Shown piece by piece: positions 12,660-22,460 of a stretch of DNA of 64,000 nt; within the stretch, counting starts at the first letter, position 1; the number at the start of each line of letters is the position of its first letter. Made by a program: the position numbers and the translations under genes. The notes under the pieces were generated by a model. The model made no database searches, was not told the DNA's origin, and saw only the letters and a program-made list of their open reading frames with translations. Origin of the DNA: Monocercomonoides exilis (taxonomy: Eukaryota; Preaxostyla; Oxymonadida; Polymastigidae); assembly GCA_001643675.2 (NCBI GenBank), contig LSRY02000024.1:312001-376000 (forward strand). The letters are read 5' to 3'.

Positions 12660-13680
12660 TTAAGGGTGTGCAACATATAATTTTGTTTGTGAGAAATTTT
12701 TTTGGTGATTTGCTGCAGCCAGAGCATGTTTGAGCTGCTTAGGTGAATGGCCAAGGATGCACCCATGCGAGTTATAGCACTGCAGAAGAATAGGGATTTT
12801 TCTTGCAGATGGAGGAGCGAGTGGCTGTTTTCCAATATTGTTTGCGAAAAGTGACTTAGTGTGTAAAATTGCATAAAATTTGAACTTAGCTGTATATTGC
12901 AAAACATATGACGCAACATCGACTGCGATATTTTGATGAAAAATAGCTTTAGGAAGATGCTGAAAAAGCGAGCAGAATATCAGAAAGATTGAATTGAACA
13001 GCTTGTTCATTTCGAGGGAAATGTGTTTCACTTGGCATATCTTTTGCATAGGACTTGTTTTGTGTGATTTTTTATTGGGAGGTTGGTTTCGTGGAAAAGG
13101 AAAGAGAATTGGGGGTTGGACAATGGAGGAAGCAAACAGAGCGAACACTCGGAATACCTTAACAACAAACGCATTGCCTTTTGAACGAATCCTACTGGAA
13201 TGCCGTCAGCAAAGACAAGACGTTGGATAAATCTTTGAATAAGAGTTGATTTCTTGTTAATTTGGAAAATGTGTATTTTCACATGACTTCATGATTGGTT
13301 TCATAAAGGATTTTCTGCTTTCGATGATGTTTTGTATCAGCCATTTATTGTCCAGTTGTCTGTTTTTTTATGTGGTGAAAGGCAATTTTGGAGAACAAAA
13401 AAGCCAGCTGGACTGATAATTACCAATCCATTGGATATGAGAAAATATTTCGAGGTCAAAAAAAAGATGGTTTGGCTTTTTTTGTTTTGTTCATTTTTCT
13501 TTTAAGATGTTCTTTGAATGAATACAGATTGGTTACGAACAGGAGTACCGCAAAGAGAGAGAAGTCATTTTATCCTTTTTCAAAAGAGCCAGAAGTTTTG
13601 AAATTATTCTTATTTGCATTGCATTCAACGATGAAATTCGTCCTTCTTGCATCTGCCTTGCAAGCTGCATAACCAGACAA
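12660..13680 (+). pseudogene. Unrecognised decayed coding remnants
   Basis: Several stretches read like protein but no continuous frame exists. One frame at about 13050-13228 has KGKRIGGWTMEEANRANTRN and RILLECRQQRQDV. Another at about 13325-13450 has DDVLYQPFIVQLSV and AGLIITNPLDMRKYFE. After a plausible intron (GTCAAA...TACAG, to about 13527), IGYEQEYRKEREVILSFF is open to about 13680. On the minus strand a 162-codon ORF (12660-13148) is also open but is not obviously a protein. I cannot name a family. It may be a broken gene with introns or an old insertion. Confidence 0.3.
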
Positions 13681-13822
13681 TGCTTGACATGAGCTTGAAA
13701 GCGAAAATAAGTTTGTTTGGTTCATTTGTTGAGAGTATTTTGCAGAAACAGCTCATTTGTCGGATCTGAAATACTCTCCAAGTGTTGGAGTTCATAACGC
13801 ATCCGACTTTTGAAGTAAATTA

Positions 13823-14182
13823 TCATTCATCTTTGTCGATTGACCCTTTGTAGTCATCGCCTTCATTGCTAACTTCGTTATCTCCATCCTCTTCACATTC
13901 ATCATAATTATCATTTTCCTCGCCATCGTCTTCTTCTTCTTCTTCTCTCTGCTTCTTCTCTCTGCTTCTTCTCTCTTCTTCTTCTTCTCTCTTCTTCCTC
14001 AAACATAACCTCTTTCCATTCAAATGAATTTTAGGAATAATTTTTTCCTTTTGCTCAGCAAAACACTCCTTCTTCTCCTTCTTCACCAATTCGTGCTTTA
14101 ATTTCTTCTGCTGTTCTTGCTTTTGCTTCTTCTTCAACTTCCTATTTTTCTCTTTCTTCTTCAAATTCAAAAAAAAATGCAT
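13823..14182 (-). CDS. Possible Lys/Glu-rich basic-acidic protein (exon)
   Basis: A 119-codon minus-strand ORF has a basic first half (repeated KKK/KQKQ, HELVKKEKKE) and an acidic tail (EEEEEDDGEEND). Upstream on the same strand, 14473-14258 encodes a hydrophobic start followed by SLVVFGDYVELQNENEKEK. The two could be exons of one gene, but I could not find a clean junction. The composition would fit a nucleolar or ribosome-assembly factor, which is a guess from composition only. Confidence 0.3.
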   Translation of the reverse strand: MHFFLNLKKKEKNRKLKKKQKQEQQKKLKHELVKKEKKECFAEQKEKIIPKIHLNGKRLCLRKKREEEEERRSREKKQREEEEEDDGEENDNYDECEEDGDNEVSNEGDDYKGSIDKDE

Positions 14183-14473
14183 TTTGTTTCAATTTCTTCG
14201 TGAAAAATCGTTTCGCAGAATGAAAAATACATTTTCACACATTTCGTTCATATTTTTTTAAATCATCATCAAAGAAAATTTAAGAATTACAATTTGAATT
14301 TTTTCTTTTTCATTTTCATTTTGAAGTTCCACATAATCTCCAAATACTACAAGAGATTTTTGTTTTTCTTTGGAAATCAAAAAAGATAATAAAATAATCA
14401 AAAAATCATTAAGTGCTTTGATTTTTATTTCAAAAATAAAAATTTGAGAAATAATATGAAGGAACACATCCAT

Positions 14474-15228
14474 TTTATTTATTTATTTATTGTTTTTTAT
14501 TTTTATTTTAATGGTATGAGTGTTATAGAAACAAAAACCTTTTGGAATATCTAGAAAATATGGAATTTGATGAAATTAAACCAATACAGCAACATTGAAC
14601 GTGAATTGTTTCAAAAGGAAATAATAATCGTTGACAGTGATATTCGGGTTTCTGTTGTTAGTTTTTTCGATTTCGCACAACCAGAAATGGAAAGCTTATG
14701 CAATTGTGGAAAATGTTGAAAAGATGGAAAACATGGAATTTCCATTTTATAATGTTGAAAAAACTGGAAAGAACATTTTGAGTGATGAAAAATGAAAAAA
14801 AAAGTGCAGCAAATTTTTATTTAGCTTTTGACAAAATATGAGTTCGTCATTTTTCTTCAAAAAATTTATGTTTTATTCACCTCATTTCTGTTGGCGATAT
14901 ATTTCAATAAAAAGCAAAAAAAGACATCCTCACATATTTTCAAAATTGACAAATCTTTCATGGGACTTTTTGATTCATTCTCTTCTCATTTTGTCATCCA
15001 TCGACAACACTAAAGATTACTCCAAAACTTCAATTGATATTTCAAATACAACTTTCTTCATTGTTGTTGGAAGCTGAAAGCAATTCACGGAAAAGGATAG
15101 TGCTTTAGCCGAACAGAAAACAACAAGATGAACTTCTTCAAATTTTGTGTTGACTGCTTGACATTTGTGGAGGAAATGAAGGCTAGATGACTGATGTATT
15201 ATTCTCTAAACAAACGAATTTGTGTTTC
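14474..15228. other. Intergenic, nothing recognised
   Basis: A+T-rich sequence with only short, unconvincing ORFs between the Lys/Glu-rich ORF and the MITE at 15229. Confidence 0.5.
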
Positions 15229-15497
15229 TCATATTTTTTTTTTTTTTTTGAAAAGTCGCAAATATCTAATGTCAATGTGAAATATAAATGAACATCATTT
15301 GAATGTATATTTTTGTGAGAAATCCATCAAATATCTCCACAATGCACTTATTCTCACATCAAATATGTTTGTGTATTCTCATTTGAAAAATGAAAGTTTC
15401 ATGGATTAATTGCAAAAATGATCAAATATAGTATTTTTTAAATATTTCCTAGATATTTAAAAATTTGCAACAATTCAAAAAGAATAACTCATATGAG
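15229..15497. mobile_element. Palindromic MITE abutting the DIRS element
   Basis: The left end is TCATATTTTTTTT followed by TTGAAAAGTCGCAAATATC. The right end is its diverged inverse (GCAACAATTCAAAAAGAATAACTCATATGAG). An inner inverted motif GTGAGAA/TTCTCAC lies near the centre. The arms are more diverged than at 3449-3704. The right terminus CATATGAG is shared with the first bases of the DIRS left repeat. Confidence 0.5.
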
Positions 15498-15595
15498 AAA
15501 TTATTTATGAGATCAAAAAATCGTTCGAGGATTGATCAAAATATTGACAGGAAAGCGAATCTACGAACGATAGAAGCAGGTTTGCTCCTCGATAA
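15490..15595 (+). repeat. DIRS left inverted terminal repeat
   Basis: Begins CATATGAGAAATTATTTATG and continues through ATCGTTCGAGGATTG, AAAATATT and CTACGAACGATAGAAGCAGG. The reverse complement of 21120-21225 has the same series with about 80% identity by eye. Confidence 0.85.
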
Positions 15596-15703
15596 TGAGT
15601 TTTGATCTTTATTTATGTGTTGTTGAAAATCAAACTTCGCTAACAAATAAACTTTTCTTGCATTCAATTGTCCGCAGTGGAAATTACACAAGATCCTGTT
15701 AGA

Positions 15704-16090
15704 ATGGCAGACAGCGACAGCGAGTGAATGAATTTTAATCTTGTTCAGAGGCTGAAGAGAGTCGAAAATTGGATCGATGAAGTGTCAATGAGCCGAGAAG
15801 GGCTAAGCCGATCGGGAGCATTAGATGCAATACAAATGAAGAAAAAGAAGAGAGAACGACAAGGGAAAAGATCCCCGTCGATATCTAGCGAGTCGGAGTT
15901 TGAATCAGATTTCACAGATATGATCATGAAGAAGAAACATACACAGCCGTTGAGTAACCTTCGCACACTTAGGCAAATGAAGAAGTTGAAAGATGAAGAG
16001 GACAGCGATAGCGAATTTGAAGGGACAGAAGAGCGAGATGATGAAGAAGAATCCATGGACTTTCTGGGATTTTTCCCATGGAATGGCTGA
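15704..16090 (+). pseudogene. DIRS ORF1 (gag-like), broken
   Basis: Starts ATG GCA GAC AGC GAC AGC GAG and is cut at once by TGA at 15725-15727. The same frame then stays open from 15728 for 120 codons. The product is charged, with a basic KKKKRERQGK segment and acidic EEDSDSEFEG and ERDDEEES stretches. No zinc knuckle is visible. The position (first ORF after the left repeat) and composition suggest the Gag-like protein of the element. It overlaps the start of the next frame by about 13 bases. Confidence 0.55.
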
Positions 16091-19000
16091 CGCCCCGGAG
16101 ACAGGCGGGCGAGCAGAGAAGATTCATGGATTTTTGGAAAGCCGGATCCATTAGAACGAATGAGAATATTTTGAACATATTCATGCCAGAGACCGAAAAG
16201 AACTTTTTCACAAGACACACTGATGCTAGTTGGAACGCCTTAGCAGTGACGGGGGTCACTGCTGAAGGAAGGAAGGACTCACGATAGGAAGTTCGTGTTA
16301 TTAAATTGATCCAGCCTGCCCTTGAATCGGGCTTTAAAGCAGCAAAAACAATAGCATCACAAACAGTGAAGGAATTACAGAAAGCTCTTATAGAAGAAGA
16401 AGAGAAAGAGCGACAGAGAGGGCTGCTCTGCTCGTACGCCTTGATAGCAGATTGTATTCTACGCATTAACTTGTTGAAAGTTATTTACAAGTCAAACTGG
16501 GAGAACGTGAAAGAGTTCCCTGAGGGGGGAACGTCCAATGATGTTCCAGAAAGCCTCAGGAGGTTAGTGGAGAGCACTAGCTTTTTTTGCCCAGAGTAGG
16601 ATGTTCCAGGGTTCGGAGCATCCCCCGTTTCTCTAACAGCCCTCGGCCTCATCTCAACAAGGAGTGGGCGCACAAGGAGGAACAGTACGTGCTGAAATGC
16701 ACAGGACTTCACCTACAAACAGATTCAAAAGCGTGGCTACGATCGGAGCTTCACGAATTTCAGAGAAAGAAGGAGGTCAACACAAGCTCCACCACAGCAT
16801 TCCCCAGCACAAGCTGGGAGATTGGCCTCGATCGCAGTCCCACTTCCCCCAGCTTCACCGAGGATACAGGGAGAAACAGCAACAGGAACAGCTATTGGAA
16901 CGAGCCAATGGGATTAGAAGAAGGAGAGAGAGAAGAGAGAGCTACGCTTTGCCGCGAGATAGAGAGAGAAGAGAGAGAGAGAGTCTGTCTCCAGTTAAAT
17001 GACAATACAACGAGAAATTGCAACTCATTGCGAGATAAAATTGAAAACGGAAGTGAGGATACAGAACGAGAATATCAGAGAGGTGGTAAGAACGGAAGAC
17101 AACGAGAAGAGAAGAGAACAAGAAACCACAGGGGATCGTGTAATGGAGATATCGAGAGAAAATGTTCAACACGACACAACTAGAACAGAAGAAGACTCCG
17201 TATATCCCCGCAAGACAAAACAGAAGAACGAGCAGAAATCCGAGAAGGAGGAAGAGAAGAGAGTCTTGAGAGATTTTGGGACTGCTATCGAGTTTCCAAT
17301 TGGGAACGCCCTGGAGGTGAGCTCGAAGATAGTTATTGAAGATACTCTCGAAGGAGAAGGGAATACACAGATGCAGCATGGCCACAAGACGCCAGAAGTG
17401 AAAAGGAGTCAAGTGATTGGACTACAGAAGGAACCGCTGCCTGGGAGACTAGTGAACAGACTGAGCGAGTGGAGGAAGATTTGGGGAGACACACAGGTAA
17501 GCCGTGGTATAAAAGCCCGATGGAAGAGTCCACAGTCTTTAATTTCACTCGAGGATAGAAAACACAGAAAAGAGTTTCGAGGAAAAACGGAGATGATGAA
17601 GAATTCTTTATCATTCTTGGAGGAGGAATTGAAGGAAGGAGTTGTGAAGCTAGTGCAGGAGTCGGAGGTGAAGTGATTCAATCCGACATTCATGGTTCGA
17701 AAGAAGAACGGAAAGCGGAGGAAGATCTTGGATAGCAAGGCGCTAAATGAGGAAGTGCAGGGAAAGCATTTCAAGATAAATTCCCAGTAGACAGTGGAAA
17801 AACTGCTGGAGGAGAACAATTGGATGGCAACTCAGGACAAATTGAGTGCATACCAACATGTCAAAGTGGACGAACAATTCAGTCCCAACCTGTGCTTCAG
17901 CTTTCAAAGTCAATTCTACGCTTTCGTGGGGATGCCATTTGGAGCAAAGGACGCGCACAGAGTTTTCACGAAGATAATGAGACTGGCGGCATCATATATC
18001 AGAGAACAGTGAAAGGTAAAGTTTGTAATATATCTGGACGACATTCTCCTCATGCACCCAGATAGGGAAGTTTTGAGATCGATCTCACAGGAGATAGCCC
18101 AGTTCCTGAGAAATCTGGGCTGGATACTGTCTGAAGAGAAATTGAACTTGGAACGCACAAGGAGTGGGGAGTTTCTGGGGTGGCTTTGGAACTCGGAGAA
18201 GATGGAAGTGACACTCCAAGAAAGGAAGAGAGTGCTGCTGCTAGAGGATGTGCAAAAATGGATTGCACATACAAAGAAAAGGAGGAGACAAAAGACGAGG
18301 GATTTAGCAACACTCCTCTGGAAGCTGAATTTTGTGAGACTGTAACACCCACCAGCGAGCTTGTGGATGAAGCGTCTGCAATACACACTGAGGTAGGCAA
18401 TAGCCCGCGGAGGCTGGAACGAGACCGTGATTGCCAACCCAATGATGCTAGGAGAATTAACACATTGGAGAAAGACCCTGCTGGAAAACAGACCAAGGAG
18501 TCTGAGGAGAAGGAACAGACCAGCAGAACAAATAACGAACTCTTCAGAGCAGGAATCGTGCGCAGTGCTAACAATACCGACAGAGAACAAAGATGAGAAG
18601 ATTTATGTTCACGGAAGTTGGACACACCGGGAGAGCACGCTTGCAATCAACGAGAAGGAGTCCAGAGCAGTATTGAGGACACTGGAAAGAAAGGGAGCAT
18701 GGCTCCTACAACAGAAGATAGATCATATTTGTCTGAAGACAGACAACATGTCCACGAGATGGACGATTCACAATAAGAGGGGAGCGCCATCGCTCATTCC
18801 AACACTGAGAGCATAAGAGAAGAAATTGAACATCCTGTACATCACAATACAAACGGAACATCTCCCGGGAGAACAGAACACGGAAGCAGATGCACTCAGC
18901 CGGATGGCGAAAAAGCCGGACTATGCACTGAGGGGAAAGAAGGTCGTAGAGATATTTCAGACAATCGCACCGAGAACACTAGATACAATTTCAGAACCGA

Positions 19001-19395
19001 TTGCGCTGGTGCCCTGCGGAAGTACTTGGAGAATATCCTCTCTGAGAAGGAAGAGAGAGAGAGAAACGCAAGAAGACGACATAGTCCTAGTCCACCCGTT
19101 CCTGAGAAACATTGGACGAGTGATGAAAGAGAAAATGAAGGAAGCCCAGAGGGAACAAACGATTCTGATTCTGCCAACCTGGCGGGGGCAGACCTGGACC
19201 CCGCAACTGCAGCTTGGGTATTTGACAAAGACCCTGGGGACCTTTCAGGAGTGCATGATTCCGGGAGCGAAGATGAGAAGGGAAGGCTGGAAATTACTCC
19301 CGGGAGATGAAATAAGCGTTATTCTGGAGAGGAAAATATACCAGGAAGGGATCTCTTTCATTCATGGAGAGTTTTCGTTGGAGCAAAGGACATAG
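16078..19395 (+). pseudogene. DIRS reverse transcriptase/RNase H frame with about 13 in-frame stops
   Basis: One single frame runs from 16078 to 19395 without a frameshift but is interrupted by stops at 16285, 16597, about 16702, 16918, 16957, 16996, 17674, 17788, 18010, 18343, 18394, 18814 and 19393. Between stops the protein is typical. There is a spacer rich in Ser/Arg/Gln, then the RT with FMVRKKNGKRRKILDSKALN, AFVGMPFGAKDAHRVF and the catalytic YLDDILLM (about 18030). Next come the RNase H segment with ICLKTDNMSTRWTI and EHLPGEQNTEADALSR, and the conserved DIRS C-terminal segment (VHPFLRNIGRVMKEK, TILILPTWRGQTWTP). It copied the element's RNA to DNA; it is now inactive. Confidence 0.8.
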
Positions 19396-19439
19396 CAGCA
19401 GCAAGGGATAAGTTAAGAGCGCTGTGAAAATTAAAACAA

Positions 19440-20263
19440 TATTTGGATATAGAAAGAATTGATGAGACATACAGCCTCATAATGAAAGATGCCAAGTGGA
19501 TTATGGCAGAATTTATTGAGACTTTATCTAAAATAGATATTTCAAGTGGAATTATTCATCAGACGGAATAGAAAGTATTTGATTCTTTTAACTTGTTTTG
19601 AGAGACGAAGATTGATGTTAAGGATATAGATCTATTTTTAAAGACTGACGTGTGAGAGAAGCCCAGAAGATGTGAGCGATTCAAATCAATGTGGGACTAA
19701 ACAATAATTAAAAAAAATTGGCAAAAATTACATGCGACACAATGGACACATAAATACTCCAGAGGAAAGCTCTCATGCTCACAATGATTTTTGGAGCGTT
19801 AAGAATCGTAGAGCTGGAGAGAAAGAGGATGAAAACTACTCCATTTACAGATAATTCAATGCTGACACAAGTACAAACCAAAACATCAGGAGAAAAGACG
19901 GTCAATGTAATAATTAATAAACATCCTAACACACATATCGATGCAATAGAAACACTCCAAGGCTGGATGGATTACACCAGGACAAATTTCAAGGATGGAC
20001 ATGTGTGGTTCGATGTTTATAAGAATTAATCTGCAATTGTGCAAAAAATTGAAGAAGAGTTAGTGGCTATCCTGAGAGTAAAGGATATACAAAAAATATT
20101 GACTGCGTTATGGATTCGACATAAAGTTTTAATACACATATCAAGACGAGAAGGCTCGGATTGGAAAGTGAGCAAAATGCACGCAAGAGGGGAGTTAGGA
20201 TCAAGAGTGGCCCTAAAAATTAAAACATTTAACCTGTTCAAGATTTGTTATGGATCTTGTTGA
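19440..20263 (+). pseudogene. DIRS tyrosine recombinase, decayed
   Basis: In shifted frames after the RT there are pieces of a tyrosine recombinase. An N-terminal part with several stops spans 19440-19770. The core with MLTMIFGALRIVELERKRM (the first catalytic Arg sits in LRIVEL) and HIDAIETLQGWMDYTR lies at 19775-20029. A continuation after TAA at 20027 has ALWIRHKVLIHI, in the place of the usual RH box, and a C-terminal stretch without a convincing catalytic Tyr. The enzyme would have integrated the circular DNA copy; this one cannot be made. Confidence 0.65.
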
Positions 20264-20663
20264 CGATCGACTTCCAAGAACCCCCTTGTGTGAAAGAAGA
20301 AAAGTTGAATATAAATGTGTGTTTTTTTTCGAAATCAAAACTTTTTTCTGTGTGTGGATAATTAAGAAAGTTTTAAAAATTCGAAAATAAAACATTTGTT
20401 GAAATGTTTTATTCATTTTATTGAATCAAAAGACATTGTTTGATATGAAAGAAAGACAGAGATTATTTTTATTTAAGTTATTTCTTTTCCGTGTTCATTG
20501 ACAAAATTCAAAACAAAAATTTTTATACCGAAATTTTTTTGAAAAAATATTTTTTCAAAAATAATCATACAAATAGAGAAAGGAAGGATATGAGAATTGA
20601 GAAAAAAATTCAGAGATGAAAAATTGCACTGAATAGACATCAGAAGCCGAGTGAGAAAAAGAT

Positions 20664-21062
20664 ATGAGGAAGGAGAAAACGATCGAAGAAACGAGACTTA
20701 CCGAGTTGAGAAGAGAGGAATCAAAGAGAAATAACTTTGTCACAGAACTCCTCATCCCGACAACCCTAGCGTCTGAGAACACACCTCATAATTCCCAGCA
20801 GCGCAAGCGAGCTGACTGGAAGCAGACACACTGCACCACTGAAAAAGATGCGCATAGACCGGAGAAGGCGTGGTGTGAGTTGTTAAGGACAGATGATATA
20901 GGACAAAAGATTAACGAACTCCCAGTTAAGAAGACCTCAGAAGCACACCAAGAAAGGGAAGGAGTGGAGACAAGGGCAGCACCGTCATCAGCAGGCTTTC
21001 TATTCATCCGCCGCACGATGACGTGCTATGTTAGAGGGGTAAAGATCATAATTAATAAATAA
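20664..21062 (+). other. Unassigned ORF in DIRS 3' region
   Basis: A 132-codon ORF between the recombinase and the right repeat. It is Lys/Glu/Arg/Thr-rich with the base composition of the element rather than of the flanking DNA, so it belongs to the retroelement. I see no domain; it may be a remnant of ORF1-like or internal-complementary sequence. Confidence 0.35.
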
Positions 21063-21119
21063 ATAAAATAAAAATTATAATTAGAATAAAAATATATGGA
21101 AAAGGGCTTTAAAGACTAA

Positions 21120-21225
21120 TTGCTGAGGTGCAAGCCCGCTCCTATCGTTCGTAGACTCGCTTTATTGCGAATATTTTGGTCAATCCTCGAACGATTTTTT
21201 GATCTCATAAAAAATTACTCATATG
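21120..21225 (-). repeat. DIRS right inverted terminal repeat
   Basis: Read on the minus strand: CATATGAGTAATTTTTTATG, ATCGTTCGAGGATTG, AAAATATT, CTACGAACGATAGGAGCGGG. It is the inverse partner of 15490-15595. Confidence 0.85.
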
Positions 21226-22460
21226 ATATATGAACTCTTTCAAAATGATGTGCAAAAAAATTGAGAATCTGCATTAATAATATCTTTAACAGCCAAATGG
21301 CATCACACGAATATGATCAATAATCAAAAATTTGTTCCTTTTTTGTTCTTATAACTATTGCTCACTTCAATCTATTGAAAAAAAATACAAAATGAAAATT
21401 TCAACATAACAACTATTTTTCTCATTTCATCGATTTTTTTGAATCTCTTTTTATGTTTGTGCTTTCAGTGTGTTGAATCATTCATTGAAGACTATGTTGA
21501 CCAGTTTCCTTTTCATGATAAGAATAAAAAAAAAGGCTTTTGTGGATATTCTTCAAATCTCCGTCAATTTTCAACACTTAAGTGAAGCTTCCAAAACAAG
21601 ATTCTTTATCCAAGGTGGTATTATTTACTGTTTATTTTTTGAGTTTATTCTTATAACTTCACAAAACATTTTAAAAACAAGAAATATCTCATTTTTATTG
21701 TATAGACTTTTCCAGAATGTTATGCAAAGAAAAACTGTTCAAAATTGATTGGAAAGAATATGGTGGAAGAATGATGATATTTCTGAAATACAAAAAGAAA
21801 AGATGATGATGATAAAAAGAAAGATTGAATAAAAAACTCTTTCAATCAAAGTGAAATAATAGTGATGATGAAAATTGTTAAAAAAATGAATAATAGTGAA
21901 ACAATGAATGAATTTCTTTAACCATTCATTGTTGAACATTTCTAGAAAAAAAATTAAAAAATAAAATTTTTAGTTAATAAAACACAGAAAATGTCCACTT
22001 CCTTCTCATTGAAGAATATTCAACAAACAACAACAATAAAAGACGAGAATGGATTTGTTCACACAAGGCTTTTTAACTGAAGAACATTGAACGAAATGAA
22101 ATGAAAAGAAAAAGAATCAAAAGATGAGACGAAAATGAAGACACAATGAATATTAAAAATGAAGTGTTATGATAGGAGTTACATCTGCATGAAATAGAAG
22201 GCGAATACAAACCTGAATAATATCAAAAGTTAAAAAAAAATATAAATATATAATTATGATATTCATGCAACCAAAGAGATCGATGGCAGCTATTTTCCAA
22301 TGCCTCATCGAAATTATTTGAAATATCAATCGCACAATTTGATCAAATTGCACCAATTGCACCAAGATTCAGCAAGCTCCATTTTTTTGATTGAATATCG
22401 AAGGATGAAATGTTAATTTTCTATTTTTGCACATTTTGATGAGATATTTTTCTCTCAGTT
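21226..22460. other. Intergenic with one exon-like fragment
   Basis: Mostly A+T-rich. At 21470-21590, after a CTTTCAG acceptor-like site, a frame reads CVESFIEDYVDQFPFHDKN and is open for 39 codons. It could be a lost exon, but nothing around it continues it. The remainder shows no gene. Confidence 0.4.

Larger units (their letters stand above)
15490..21225 (+). mobile_element. DIRS-type (tyrosine-recombinase) retrotransposon, decayed
   Basis: A 5.7-kb element bounded by inverted terminal repeats (15490-15595 and 21120-21225). It contains, in order, an acidic gag-like ORF, a long reverse transcriptase/RNase H frame and a diverged tyrosine recombinase. The absence of long direct repeats, the inverted ends, the RT type (YLDD followed by ILLMHPDRE) and the recombinase all fit the DIRS order rather than gypsy or LINE elements. 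I did not find the methyltransferase ORF some DIRS elements carry, nor could I prove an internal complementary region. All reading frames contain stops, so the copy is dead, but domain order is preserved. Confidence 0.85.

Noticed and set aside
19396-21119. Methyltransferase ORF typical of some DIRS elements
   Set aside because: I looked for a third domain between RNase H and the right repeat and found only the decayed recombinase and an unassigned ORF.
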